Shown piece by piece: positions 41,251-52,366 of a stretch of DNA of 64,000 nucleotides. The stretch's first letter is position 1, and the number at the start of each line of letters is the position of its first letter. The notes beneath the pieces are model-generated. The model searched no databases, was not told the origin of the DNA, and saw only the letters and a program-made list of their open reading frames with translations. This stretch comes from Triticum aestivum (Eukaryota; Streptophyta; Magnoliopsida; Poales; Poaceae), in contig NC_057811.1 of assembly GCF_018294505.1 (NCBI RefSeq), positions 409,016,968-409,080,967 on the forward strand, read 5' to 3'. The position numbers and the translations under genes are program-made.

Positions 41251-42520
41251 GGTGGGTCCCCGCTGTCAGGTGGAGGAATAATTATTTTGCGCGTAATAAG
41301 GAGGCACTTCCTCGCTGCGGCCGTGGACCCAGCTGTCAGCCTCTCCATGTACAGTCCATGTCCGATGGAAGCCATTCCTTGACCACGTTGACCACGCCGC
41401 GCCGAGAGCACCAGGGCGATGGACGACGGCGAGGCCTAGGAAGGGGACGACGCGGAGCCGGGGAAGACGCGACAGTGGATGCGCACGCGTAGAGGAGTAT
41501 GAGGGTTCACTCGTTCGACTGCGGTGTGAGGCTGCCGTCGCCGCAGAATAATAGGGGGTGTGGGTGCGTAGAGGGATGGCCTGGCCAGGGTGGGAGTAGT
41601 AGGGGGCGGTGAGGCCTCCGCGGCATCACAGCCGGCCACGGGCGGCAGGGGCAGGCGGCACGACCGGCGCTGCTTTGGGCGGCTGGAGCACTACGGCCGT
41701 TGGATGGACATCATACGATCACTGGAGCTAGAATCGTTCATATATTGACTAAAGTTGACAAAGGCCTCCGTCCCAGTCAACTTAGTAGGCCCACAAGTCA
41801 GCCTCCCACCAAGGTGGGTCCCAACTAGGCGGGGGGTATTCATTTTTTTGTGCGTAATAAGGAGGCACTTCCGATGGGTCCGAGCTGACAGCGGGGGGAA
41901 CGTTTTTTTCGCGAAATACGGTGGCCCATCCTGTGGGTCCCAGCAGTCAGGGGAAACGTTTTTTTTCGCGAAATACTGGTGACCCGTCCGGTGGGTCCCT
42001 GCTGTCAGGTGGAGGAATAATTATTTTCCGCGTAATAAGGAGGCACTTCCTTGCGGCTGCCGTGGACCCAGCTGTCAGCCTCTCCACGTACAGTACTCTT
42101 CCGATGGAAGTCAGTCGTTGACCACATTGACCACGCCGCGCCGAGAGCACCACGGCGGTGGACGACGGCGAGGCCTAGGAAGGGGACGACGCGGAGCCGG
42201 GGAAGACGCGGCAGTGGAAGCCCGCGCGGAGAGGAGTACGAGGGTTCACCGGTTCGGCTGCGGTGTGAGGCTGTCGTCGCCGCAGAATAACAGGGGGTGT
42301 GGGTGAGTAGAGGGATGCCCTGGCCAGCGGTGGGAGTAGTAGGGGGCGCTGAGGCCTGCGCGGCAGCACAGCCGGCCACGGGAGGCGGGAGTAGGCGGTC
42401 CCGCCGGCGCTGCTTTGGCGGCTGGAGCAAGAAGATCAGAGATTGAAGAAACACGACGGCCGTTGGATTGACATCCAACGGTTACGTCTGCTAGAATCGT
42501 TTGTTGACGTATATAATAAC
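41215..42520 (+). repeat. Direct duplication, period 739 bp
   Basis: The block starting CCGTGGACCCAGCTGTCAGC at 41321 recurs at 42060. Similarity runs through GTTGACCACGCCGCGCCGAG, GGCGAGGCCTAGGAAGGGGA and CAGCCGGCCACGGG to about 41740 and 42520. A third, more diverged copy is visible at about 43195-43485. It explains the mirrored open frames on both strands; no gene is claimed. Confidence 0.88.
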
Positions 42521-43538
42521 TAAAAAAATCTTGCATACGCGTCAACTAAACAGGCCCACAAGTCAGACCACTCCCTCTTTTTTTTAATAATTTATATATA
42601 GCTCATGGCAACTTCTTATGCAATTTATTGCAGTCGTTTTTTTGGTTGGCCAGGGCCAATTTCGCATATTTTTGTGGGTTCCAAACTATTTTTAATACCA
42701 AAATGTCGAGCCAGATTTAAAGTACTTTGAAGATATATTTAAATTAGGTTAATGCCCAGTGAAATAGGAATTTGAAAATGTGAAAAAATTCAGAAATTAT
42801 AAAGTAATTGCCAATTTGTCATCTGTTTTTATATTTACAACCCATTTCATATTACTTTCAAGATTAGTAGGCGTCTTGAAAGAGTTGCAGCCCATCAGGG
42901 CGTAGAAAAATAAGTAGGCCTAGATTGGGTATTCTTCGAAAAAAATAAACTGGGCTCATTTTCACAAAGAAAAAATAGCTGGGCTGGTCACATGGTGAAC
43001 ATAAAATATAAGCCTGCGCTAGACGGGCCACAGCCCAGTTCAAACCCTGCTCCGTCTCAACAATACCAAACAAAAAAATACTGCTTGAGTAGCTACGTCC
43101 CAGGTGTCAGCCGATCTTGTGTTGTTCTCTTGTCTATTGACTATATACGCTCACAATGTCATGGGTCCCAGATGTCAGGAAAACACTAGGAGGAAGCATT
43201 TTATTTTTCCATACGCTGACGTGGTGGGCCCCTACTGTCATCCTCTCCACGTACTTCTGCCGATTCCTGTTGTTTGTTGATCATGTTGACAACGCGAGAG
43301 GGCGGCGCCGCGGCGAGCGCACCAAAGCGCGCGGAGGATGTCGGTGTTAATGATTTAGGAGACGGTGGGGCGGCGATGCGTGCGCTGAGGCGCAGCCAGC
43401 CGTGGGAGGCGGAAGTAGGCGGCCCCGCCGGCACTGGTTTGGTTTTGGCGGCTAGAGGAAGACAGGACTGAAGAAACATGACAGACTGTAAAAGCAGCAG
43501 GAGTACTTAACAACCTTAACTGAAACCAGCAGGGGCAC

Positions 43539-44845
43539 TTAACAACCAAAGCTGAAAGCAACGTGGTCAATAAACAGGATATTCGCTTTAGAGCCATGGA
43601 AAAGCATGAACATAATCTTCTGTCCTATTCTCCAAGATGGACGGGCCTTCATTATTTGAGACCACCCATGAATAAGTATTTTTTCACCTCCAAGGGGAAT
43701 TGAGTAGGTCGACATAAACATCATGTTGTGACCAAGCGCAAGTCTGACCCGACCATGGTCAAGCATCTGTATAGGAACAATAGAACTCGGCAGTTCCTGT
43801 TTCAAGAAGATCACAGTTGTAAAACTGTGTATAAGCAATAGTTTATGAACAACATATATAACAGAAAACAGCTCGTACCATAAGTTTCTCGACACAGTTG
43901 GATATGTTCAACGAGTGCAGCAGTGGCACACATATCTCACGTGGCCTTCCACCATTGAAATGCCCCACAAGGACCTCAAGACGATCAATAAAGTGTAGGA
44001 ACTTGTGGATGTCGATCCAGTCAACTTCAGTGCCATTAGTAACAGCCGAGTTATTACAGAGTAACAAACGAGCAGACTGCTTAACTCTGAAAAAACCCAC
44101 ACGTGCCACCAATTATAAGAAAATATTAGTTAGAAGTAGCATCTTCGTGAGAGATTTGTTGCTACTTCTAAAGTTAAACTATGATTAGTTAGACAGAATA
44201 GGTGGATTAAGAAGTAATCAAGGCAACAAGCAAGAACCAGATACAAAACTAACATGGATGAACAATTGGAACGACGTCGGGGTGGAAGATCGCAGTGAAG
44301 ATGAGACCAGGTTCTGCTATTTCCATCAACATTCGTGCGCCAACTTTCAGTCCGTAACACTTGAGAAAGTTTATCCAAGTTCGGCCATAAAAAAAGCAGC
44401 GATCTCCTTGGTTCATGAACCCAACTCGGAACTTATATCCATGGCTTGTCTTCACTGTGACCATTAAACTAGTGTATTCAGTTATGGCAAGGCCGAGCAT
44501 CTTGAGTACATGCTGGCAGAGCAAATAATACATTGCAGGAAAAATAATATGAGAACACAGCATGTTCAAAAAAACCCCACCCTCCCGGATAGAAAAGAGG
44601 ATTCTAGGAACATACTGTGCGCGTTTCAAAATGCTGTGTTAGGATGAGAAGGAACAAGTGTGGCGTCTCGCCGAGGGCGCAGAAACCTGTAGGGTCCTCG
44701 CACTTTGGGCACTGCAAATGAAACACACTAGATTCAGTAGGAAGAAAAATGCATCAATGGCGGCGGCTGCCATCCTAGGATTACCTGCGACCAAGAGACT
44801 TGGATTTATCGGGGATGGATGAAGAATTCGTACCTGGTTCTCCAT
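43539..44845 (-). CDS. CPxC / B3-like protein gene A (tentative model)
   Basis: Candidate exons: 44845-44834 (MENQ), 44711-44616 (CPKCEDPTGFCALGETP then FLLILTQHFE), 44512-44254, about 44094-43879 and 43796-43539. Exon 3 contains YKFRVGFMNQGDRCFFYGRT followed by WINFLKCYGLKVGARMLMEI. The last exon contains HGWSQIMKARPSWRIGQKIM with FMLF. Both have the B3-fold signature of a tryptophan, a basic/aromatic stretch, then L-x-x-G-[DQAR] and a hydrophobic strand, so B3-like DNA binding is suggested but not proven. The first two exons resemble the layout of locus B. The exon 3-4 junction does not keep phase with the best splice sites, so either an alternative donor near 44264 is used or the copy is frameshifted. 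Low codon-level certainty. Confidence 0.4.
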
Positions 44846-44929
44846 GAGAAAACCCTATGCAATCGCCGAGAGGGGGTTTTCTCTGAACAAGCAGACGAGG
44901 GAGAAGGGGATTCATGCCCAGTGAAATAT

Positions 44930-45090
44930 TGCCGCTTCGTCCGTCCAGCCTACTGCTAAAGCTGGAAAGGGGGGTTGTGATTTGACGACTCATTGGGCAT
45001 TACTGCGGCGCTACGACCGGGGTGTATCTACCGTGAAGTTGTGCACTCTAATTTGTGCATATCGCACGTGGACCCCGTTGCCGGTTGCCC
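44930..45090. repeat. 5' flank shared by the cargo genes (copy 1)
   Basis: TTCGTCCGTCCAGCCTACTG, TTGTGATTTGACGACTCATTGG and GCATTACTGCGGCGCTACGA recur upstream of locus B (48398-48560) and partly at 50370-50440. This points to duplication of a promoter or 5' flank. A degenerate Stowaway-like end (CTCCCTCTGTAAAG) lies at about 45166. Confidence 0.85.
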
Positions 45091-45728
45091 CACATATCAG
45101 CGAAAGGAAGTAGAAAGACAGGAGTAACTAGTTACACATAAATATATTTTTTGACAGAGAGATACTCCCTCTGTAAAGAAATATACAAATCGTTTATATC
45201 ACAGGCTCACCTTGCCGAGAAATATACTCCCTCTGCAACGCACGAGCATTATGGGGGTTCAGCTTTTTTTATGGGGGTTCAGCTGAGAATATAATACTCA
45301 GATAGGCTCACGGTTCTGGACTTTGGGCCGCAGGCCGACCCTGCATGTTTGGGGGCCCATGTGTTCTACCTCAACGCTTTTCATATTGCAAGCGATCGGT
45401 ACGGCGCTGGTTTTAGATGCTGTCGCAAGGCGAATACACAAAATTGAATAAAGCACGGCAGCTATTGGAATGAAATCGAACGACAGTTCCTAACCAGCAA
45501 TCAGAGTTGCAATTCTATCAACGGTATACCATGTGATAAATAATACTGTCGTACTACTTATACACACAGGACACTTGTTTCACCATGCCAGATTATTACA
45601 TCAAAATCTCTCGGAGGATAGATCAGTTCGGCTGTTGCATGCTGCTACTGAAGAATTTCAAAGTTGATTTGGACCAGCTCTCCTTGCCAAGAAAGTTCGA
45701 TTTTGACATCATCCCCTACCGCAAGATA
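45091..45728. other. Spacer between cargo genes A and B
   Basis: AT-rich at the left, with two Stowaway-like terminal fragments (near 45166 and 45223). No frame or known element in the rest; the right part may be 3' UTR of locus B. Confidence 0.5.
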
Positions 45729-46921
45729 TCATTTAGATTTGAACCTTGACCATCCTTTAGCATCAATCGTCATGCGACCATCCTTTGTACTTACGGTATA
45801 TTGAGCAGGTTCATTCACACCAAGGCTGCGCATGGTAAGAGAAACTTGGCCGCGGTCGCCCGGATTGTTGAATGACTCCCTCGTTGCTCTAGGAATTCTC
45901 TGTTTGCAAACAAGAAGACATACCCAAACAGTTAGATCAACACAGTGAGTCATGTGAAACAACATGGAAAGAAAAAAGAACGAAGCACTTGGGCGGCCAA
46001 TGCTTACCAAGAAGGTGGACATGTCGGTTTTTGTAAGGACTTTGGTATATGAAGTGCGAACTGCATCCCAGTCTATTGCCAGTGCAACTGCACGGGCCGG
46101 AGCAGATGCAAGTGCAAGTGTTGGTGCAGGTGCCGAAGCCGCCGCTGCTACCGGAGATGGTGCTCCTTGTAGAGCTGGTGCCGGTGTCGGAGCAGGTGCC
46201 GGTGTCGATGCCCGATCCTCCGGTAGATTAGACTGATCCGCTGACGCGGTCGGTGCCCAATCCTCAGCTGGATCAGACTGAGCTGCTGCCGCTGTCAGTG
46301 CTAGAGCAACTGCCGGTGCTCGATCTGTGCGAGACAGCGGCGATCGTGTCTGGTCTGCTATGATCAGCTTTCTAACTTGACTAGGATCCGTGACCGTGAT
46401 CCAGTTTTTTTCTTCATTTCTTTTAAACGCGAGAAGGACTAATTGTGGCATTTTTGTTAAACCAAACTGCAGTTCATCATAGGGATTCAGCTTGTACTCA
46501 GACAACAGACTGATCCAATTTTTTCCAGTAATATAAGTGATGGACAGTGCCTTCGTTACTGACACGACATAAGAAGTGAAACCTGCAAAAATAGCCATCG
46601 TAGAGCAAACCAAACGGTTTATTCTGTGATGAATGTCACATGGCAAAACCTGCATCGTAAAATTGTAGGAAAAGAAAGAAAACATGACATTAAATCAATA
46701 AGATTTAGACAGTAAATCAATAAGATTTACTTGATGTGACACGAGTGAATCCTTACCAGGAAATCACTATGTTGAAGTACTAAACAGAAGATTGATCGTC
46801 CAACTACGCGTGGCATGCAGGGGCCCCGCCTACTCCCACAAGCAGGACAGTCCAAAGGTCGTGACAAATCATATGGACCGAACATCCATGGGACTGGAAA
46901 TCCTGGTGGGTGCGATAAACC
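45729..46921 (-). CDS. CPxC / B3-like protein, locus B main exons (partial model)
   Basis: Three in-phase exons: 46921-46757, 46649-46008 and 45899-45729. The first carries CPACGSRRGPC, a knuckle-like motif parallel to CPKC in gene A. The second begins VLPCDIHHRINRLV and has a B3-like block ending GKNWISLLSEYKLNPYDELQF with VLLAFKR after it, then a long alanine/proline linker of PAPAP type (about 46090-46330). It ends with the start of a second B3-like block (YTKVLTKTDMSTFL), completed in the last exon (RIPRATRESFNNPGDRGQV ... GWSRFKSK). The second block stops early compared with a full B3 domain. No ATG exon directly upstream was found; exon 48284-48117 ends in phase 0 and could supply it. 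Function unproven; two B3-like folds suggest nucleic-acid binding. Confidence 0.45.
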
Positions 46922-47178
46922 CTGCAATGCATACAGATATTGGAGTGTAACCATAATTGATAAACTGTCCTCACAAAAAATATGATCTGGATACTTCAAA
47001 ATATACAGACTGAATTGAGTGGACAGACATTAACATAGACCGTTCACACACCAAAAGTGGCAGTACTAACAAACAATACAGGGTTCACAAACACAAATCA
47101 AGTACTGAACAATAGTACTTACTACAGACAAGCAAAGTTGCACTAACTAAACTCTGCAGACTATTTCTTGCCACCGAC

Positions 47179-48284
47179 CTACAGGATGAACCCCGCATAA
47201 CTGACTAGGCCATGGACTTCGTGTGAGATGTCTACATGCACCATCACCATCTTGTCAACCTTGGAGAACCTAACAGAGTGGTCTTTCCACTCATAAACAT
47301 GATGATGAAGACAGGCCGCATCAGATTTGTTGGGAAGCTTTACAAGAACCACACCCTTCGTAATCGAAGGCACAACCAGGAAATTGTTGTGGTCAAGTAC
47401 AGCCTCGAGAACACGCCTGACAACAATGCTACAGGAAAACACTAGTTCAGGACACGTGGCGACAAGGACACAGCAGCTGGATAGTTCAGCAGTAGAACTC
47501 ATCATCAGGTCTTCCAGTTCACACGGCATGACTTTGAGAACTTCATCTCCACCGCGGACCTGGTTCTAATTCAAACAGAAACCATATTTTATTACTACCT
47601 CCGTTCAGAAATATAAGATGATTTTTGATATTATACTCCATATATGACTACATATACGCACAGAAATGAGTGAACAAAGACACTAGAACATGTCTTCAAA
47701 GGCATGAGAGCAGAGGGATTACATGCAATATCCATAACACAAGTTACTGAGGCAAATATACCCTCTTAAAAGGTAGCATTGATGTTCATAAAGTACTCCC
47801 TCCGTCCCAAAATTCTTGTCTTAGATTTGTCTAGATACGGATGTATCAAGTCACATTTTAGTATTAGATACATCTGTATCTAGACAAATCTAAGACAAGA
47901 AATTTGGGACAGAGGGAGTAGTTGAAAGTAATCTATAAGAAATCAGTGTCAACCTCTCGCATGTTTTGGTCAAAAGAGGAATTTAGAACCGTCATTTGGC
48001 ACACTAAAATCACATGCAAGATCACCCAGAAAGTTGTACTACCAGTACTAGTACTGCGTGTTAGATGAAAAAACACGATCAAGATCGAGAAAAAGATCGT
48101 CAACAAGAGACATTACCTGGACTTGCTTAATGAGGGATCCCGGAGAGGGGGGCTTGGACAGGGCGATGGCTTTGAGCTTGTCTGCGGTAGTCTCGGCGGG
48201 GTGCTTGCGCTTCTTCGTACCATGAGCCTCGACGGTTTTGGCCAGAGCCATAGACATCACGTCGGCCGGTGCTCCGGCGTCCAT
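47179..48284 (-). CDS. Small nuclear-type protein, locus B upstream exons
   Basis: Exons 48284-48117 and 47565-47179 join in phase and give a 184-residue frame. The first exon starts MDAGAPADVMSMALAKTVEA and contains a basic cluster KKRKHP, a possible nuclear localisation signal. The second exon is not recognised. It has an LVFSCSIVVRRVLEAVLDHN stretch and ends HGLVSYAGFIL. Alternatively exon 1 splices directly to 46921 in the same phase, making this locus the 5' end of the B3-like gene and 47179-47565 an alternative exon. A 76-bp direct repeat (AAGAGAGGAAGCTGAGAGAG at 48287 and 48363) lies in its 5' leader. Confidence 0.4.
47595..47700. mobile_element. One-ended Stowaway-like fragment
   Basis: CTACCTCCGTTCAGAAATAT followed by AAGATGATTTTTGATAT resembles a Stowaway left end, but no matching right end was found. 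It lies in the intron between 47565 and 48117. Confidence 0.5.
47796..47918. mobile_element. Intact Stowaway MITE
   Basis: 123 bp with long inverted arms: CTCCCTCCGTCCCAAAATTC with TTGTCTTAGATTTGTCTAGA after it, mirrored at the right end. The TA target duplication is on both sides (47794-47795 and 47919-47920). Nearly perfect arms suggest recent insertion into the locus B intron. Confidence 0.95.
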
Positions 48285-48359
48285 CCAAGAGAGGAAGCTG
48301 AGAGAGAAGAGTGAAAGGAGGAACGAGATGAGGGAGAAGCGAAGCGAGTGGGGGTTTTC

Positions 48360-48600
48360 TTCAAGAGAGGAAGCTGAGAGAGAAGAGTGAAATGATGGTT
48401 GCTTCGTCCGTCCAACTTACTGCTGGAAAGGAGGGGGTTTTGTGATTTGACGGCTCATTGGGCATTACTGCGGCAGTTCGATCGGGGTAGTCTACCGTCA
48501 CTCTACTACGGAGTAATTTAGTGCATGGCTGGTGGACCCAGGTGCTGGCTGTCCCACACGTCGGCGAAAGTGAGTAATTTAGTGCATGGCTGGAGGAGGA
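48360..48600. repeat. 5' flank shared by the cargo genes (copy 2)
   Basis: Matches 44930-45090 over TTCGTCCGTCCAACTTACTG, TTTTGTGATTTGACGGCTCA, TTGGGCATTACTGCGGC and the later TGGACCC segment. The phrase GAGTAATTTAGTGCATGGCTGG is itself repeated at about 48511 and 48571. Confidence 0.85.
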
Positions 48601-49197
48601 TCCGCACGGTAGAGCGTGTCCATTGTTTTTCTAAAGAAAAAAATGATTACAGCAAGCGTTTCCACTCTTACGACGGAGGAGTGTGAAACACGGCAGCCAC
48701 TTGAACATACACAGTGCTCCTACTACTAGCATGTGCAGTGGTTCATACGTCAGTACTACACAATCTTGTTGCTAGTGTAGTAAGATATGAGGATAACAAA
48801 TGATGTTGTGTGCATGTCAACTACTCCTATATGTAACATAGTACCGCTTTTCGACTGTGCGGTCGAGAATGAACGGTGAGATCAATGTTAACAGAACTAG
48901 GTCCACAGCGCACGGAGAGTACGGTGCTACAGTACTCCACGAAACATGAACCATATGAAGCACGAATATTGTTAGGCAGGGTGTATGAAGGGTGCACGGG
49001 ATGGGAGCAAAAGTTCCCTTCTCGACCCACTTTTGGGTGTTTGGCAGAGTGCATGAAGGGTGCATGAGTCCACACTAGTAGGTTGACAAAAATACACGAA
49101 GAGGAAACAACTATATTGAGATGAGAATGCAACCAAACACACCCACACGCTTTGTGCTACAGTAACTGATCTGCACCGTCTGAGTTTGATCCAACGG
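48601..49197. other. Spacer, no supported gene
   Basis: Short frames only. The phrase GAAGGGTGCA(C/T)G with GGCAG(G/A)GTG/AGTGCATGAAGGG-like text occurs twice (about 48975 and 49040). Nothing recognised. Confidence 0.5.
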
Positions 49198-49944
49198 TCA
49201 TGTTGCTCCGAGACATGGACATGCCCATGCAGAGGGCGCCAAAACACCACCGAAGTCCCTCTGCTTCTCGAGGCGCACGACGTTGGTGATGCAGGGTGCA
49301 ACCGCCCGCAGAGCCCGCTCCCGGTCGACGGGAGCCAGCTCGTCAAAGACGGCGTCCAATGGCACGAATGGATTCCGGTGACGGGGCCCTGAAAGGATTC
49401 GCCCAGCAACGGCGACGGCAGCCCGCAACCCCTCCTTGTCCAGCTCAGCCCCCACCATCGCGCGGAGACGGCTCAGCTCCTCGGAGATATAGGTGAAGAA
49501 GGAGACCAGGTCAGGAAGCCACTGCTCGTTGAAGTCGACCGGGTGGTCGAACGGGTTTAGCCCGACGGCCGGCATCGTCGCGCTGGCACGACGGTAGGCA
49601 TCGCACAGCCGGAACACGTGCGTGGCAACTTGGTTCACCAAGTGGCTGAGGCGATCCTAGACCTCGTCACGATCGGCCCGCTCGCGCTCCAGCCGGCTCC
49701 CCTGACGGCCTATCGTATCTCCCGCTTTCTGCAGCAACGCCGCGGACGCCTCTAGCATCTTTGTGGTGGACGCCTGCCGCTTTTGAAGCTCCGTGAACTC
49801 CCGCACATAACGGAGGAGCATGGCACTCCTCTCCTCCTTGAGCTCACGGAGCTCCACGTCCTTGGTCCTGAGCTCCGCATCCTTGACATGGAGCTCCTGT
49901 GTCAGGCGCCTCACCTCGGACTCCGTGATCTGCTGCGGTGCCAT
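49198..49944 (-). pseudogene. Coiled-coil protein ORF with in-frame stop
   Basis: The ATG at 49944 opens a frame beginning MAPQQITESEVRRLTQELHV with heptad-like repeats (KDAELRTKDVELRELKEERS), a predicted coiled coil. A TAG at 49657-49659 interrupts it after the sequence RERADRDEV. The same frame continues without shift for another 150 codons (CDAYRRASATMPAVGLNPFD ... ) to 49198. This is one former gene of about 248 codons with a single nonsense change, or two short proteins if the ATG at 49641-area GTG/ATG is used. No domain beyond the coiled coil was recognised. A recurrent hypothetical of Triticeae CACTA neighbourhoods, as far as I recall. An upstream extension to 50151 is open but has no similarity support. 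Confidence 0.6.
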
Positions 49945-50151
49945 GGCACCAGGTAGAAGCAATGGGGAGAGGAAGCAAAGGGGGCAAAACGGCTGAAAGG
50001 CAATGCAATCTACGGGAAGGCGGAGGGAGCGGGGAATCTTTTGGTTTTCACCACGGCAAAACACCAGTCGACGACTTCTCACATCAGGGAGCAGTGGGTT
50101 TTTACAGGCGGAGTCATCGTGACTAATTGCTGCCACGCCTGCTCCCGTCAA

Positions 50152-51200
50152 TCAAAAAATTAAAAATCCTGCCGCACCTGCTCTCGTCAATCAAAAAATT
50201 AAAAATCTTGCCGCACCCAAACACCAGAGCAACGCCGCGGTGGATATTTAAATTTACCTGCCGGCAAGTAGATAAAAAAAGGGGTGAAAAAACAAATGTG
50301 GCGGCGGCCTAGCTAATCGGTCGAACTAGCCCAACTAGCTAGCCACCATGCTTTACTGATGTACTCGGTGGGAAAGGTGGTCTTTCGTGATTTGACGACT
50401 CATTTACTTGCTTCGGCGCTACGACCGAGGAGGACCCAGAAAACGCGCGGTAGGGCGTCCCACGTCAGGAAGAATATATGCGTGCACCACCCGGGAGGAC
50501 CCCGAAACCGCGCGGTAGGGTGTGCCACGTCTCGGCACGGAGGAAAAATGTGCATGTAAAAATATACTGTATCAGACGTAGTACCTATGGTTCGACCTCG
50601 GGACCCAGCCAGTCGGTCGAAAACACCCCACTAGCCACACAGCTTCATCATGCAAACGTGGCACGGAGGATAGATGTGGTTAGCTCCGTCTCGACCAGCC
50701 ACAACGTCTCTTGTTCTAGGCGATTCTTCTATTTTCCAACTTTTTTTAGTTGTAATAACACCACGGCAAGCTAGCGCCGCTCTTCGTGTGTGCCCGTGCA
50801 AAGGTTAGATGATGGAGAGAAGAGAGATTGAGATCGCAGACCTGGGACCCACCAGTAAGTGAGACAACGGTCATGCACGTGTTGACGAGGCACTCCCTCT
50901 ACTCTACTCAACGCAAGTACTGTGTAAAATCAAGTTATGGGACAAAGCCAACAACCATTCATTTTTTCAGGCTATCGACTTACGCTTTGTAGTCCAGGTT
51001 GCCAGTTCGAATCTCGTCTTTCAGATTTGTTAGTTTTAGGTCCAAATTTGATTAATGACAAGTGGGATCCCCGTGTGTTGTTCCGATATTTCAGTGTAGG
51101 ATGGTTTTTTTGAACAAACACTTTGCGCGGTTAGACAAGTAACGACACGAGTTACACGTATTTTGCAAGTTTACGAACAAAAATGACAGCGGCATAGAAT
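50152..51200. other. Spacer with third partial copy of the shared 5' flank
   Basis: 50370-50440 repeats TCGTGATTTGACGACTCATT and GCGCTACGACCG. A 35-bp phrase (ATCAAAAAATTAAAAATC with CTGCCGCACCTGCT) is repeated near 50150 and 50190. GAGGACCC(A/C)GAAA(A/C)CGCGCGGTAGGG is repeated near 50430 and 50494. No gene supported. Confidence 0.6.
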
Positions 51201-51212
51201 ATAACATCCACC

Positions 51213-52140
51213 CCGCAGCTTAGATACTATGGTGATACGAGTTTTTACACCGTTGGAAGTGAGATCCAATGGCTTGGGAGTAGTCTTTGTAATTATGCGC
51301 AATTTCCAAACTCTCCAAAGGTTTTTTTTTGCAAATAAAACATTCAGGCCTCGTGTGTGCCGCTGCATCTTCGATCCAACGGCTCCCCGGTGCTCATATT
51401 AGGTGCTCCCCTTAGCTTAATTACCCGCTACGGTGGTATGAGCATCTAGGTCGTATGATCAGTGGTCAGATGGCACATGCGTAGTACTTGTACTTTCTGC
51501 GCATTCCCCAAAATCTATCAGTCGTATATTGCAAAAACATTCAAACCTCCTACTGTGGGCCGTTAGATCTCAGTGAACTCGTATCACCATAGAATCTACG
51601 GTGCGGGAGCACCTCATACTCTCCCGTGCGAGAAAACATAAGGTGCTATCGCAGCTTGGATGCTACGGTGATACGAGGTTGGAGGTCGTTTCATCTGAGA
51701 TCCAATGGCATCTGAGCAGTCTTTGTGCTTGTAAGCAGTGGCCGGACTCTTTTGGGGCTTTTCTGCAAAAAACCATTCGAACCACCGAGGAGGTGATGGG
51801 TCACAAATCCAACGCCTCCGAAGAGCTTGTATCACCAAAGCATCTAAGGTGTGGTAGCACATGATATTCTTACATACAGGAGAATATGATGTCCTCCTTC
51901 ATCTTAGATGCTACGGTGATACGAGCTTCGAGGTCATTGGATATGTGATCAAAGGGCATCTAAGTAGTTTTTGTACAAATTGTGTGCAATTCTCAAACTC
52001 ATCAAGGTTTCCTGCAAAAATATTAAGACACATCATGTGAGCTGCTATATCTCAGATCTACAAGCTCCAAGCAACTCGTATCGGCATATAGCATCTAAGG
52101 TATGGGGGCACATGATATTCTCCCGGGGAGGAGGGGTGGG
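51213..52140 (+). repeat. Tandem array of MITE-like inverted-repeat units
   Basis: Four diverged units begin near 51213, 51422, 51640 and 51885. Each opens with a version of CTTAGATGCTACGGTGATAC followed by GAG and closes with its reverse complement (CTCGTATCACCATAG/AGCATCTAAGGTG). The outer parts of the arms (GGAGAATATGATGT and ACATGATATTCTCC) match as well, so arms are about 40-50 bp. Unit interiors share TGAGATCCAATGGCAT and AGTAGTCTTTGT-like phrases. No coding capacity and no clear target duplication. Confidence 0.82.
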
Positions 52141-52366
52141 GGTGCACAACCAATCGGTGGTTGGGAGGGTGGGGACAAATATAATCTAAACAACCCTAAA
52201 CAGAGCTCCACAATTTTATCTAAGGTCGAGGGGTTGACCCCCGACAATCATAGCTCCGCCTAAACACAACATTTGCATGTACTGTAGTGCTAGACTTAAT
52301 ATTCATGTTTCAGTTTCATGTTCATTTTAAATATTGAACTGAGGACCATGGATGTCTTACATTTTA

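Noticed and set aside
39693..41411. Long frames on both strands in the CACTA arm (up to 276 codons)
   Set aside because: They follow tandem repeats of 71-82 bp and GC-rich text, mirror each other across strands and show no domain.
50940..51040. tRNA-like phrase (GGTTGCCAGTTCGAATCTCG)
   Set aside because: A B-box-like TTCGAATC is present, but no cloverleaf with acceptor stem and A box could be folded by eye.
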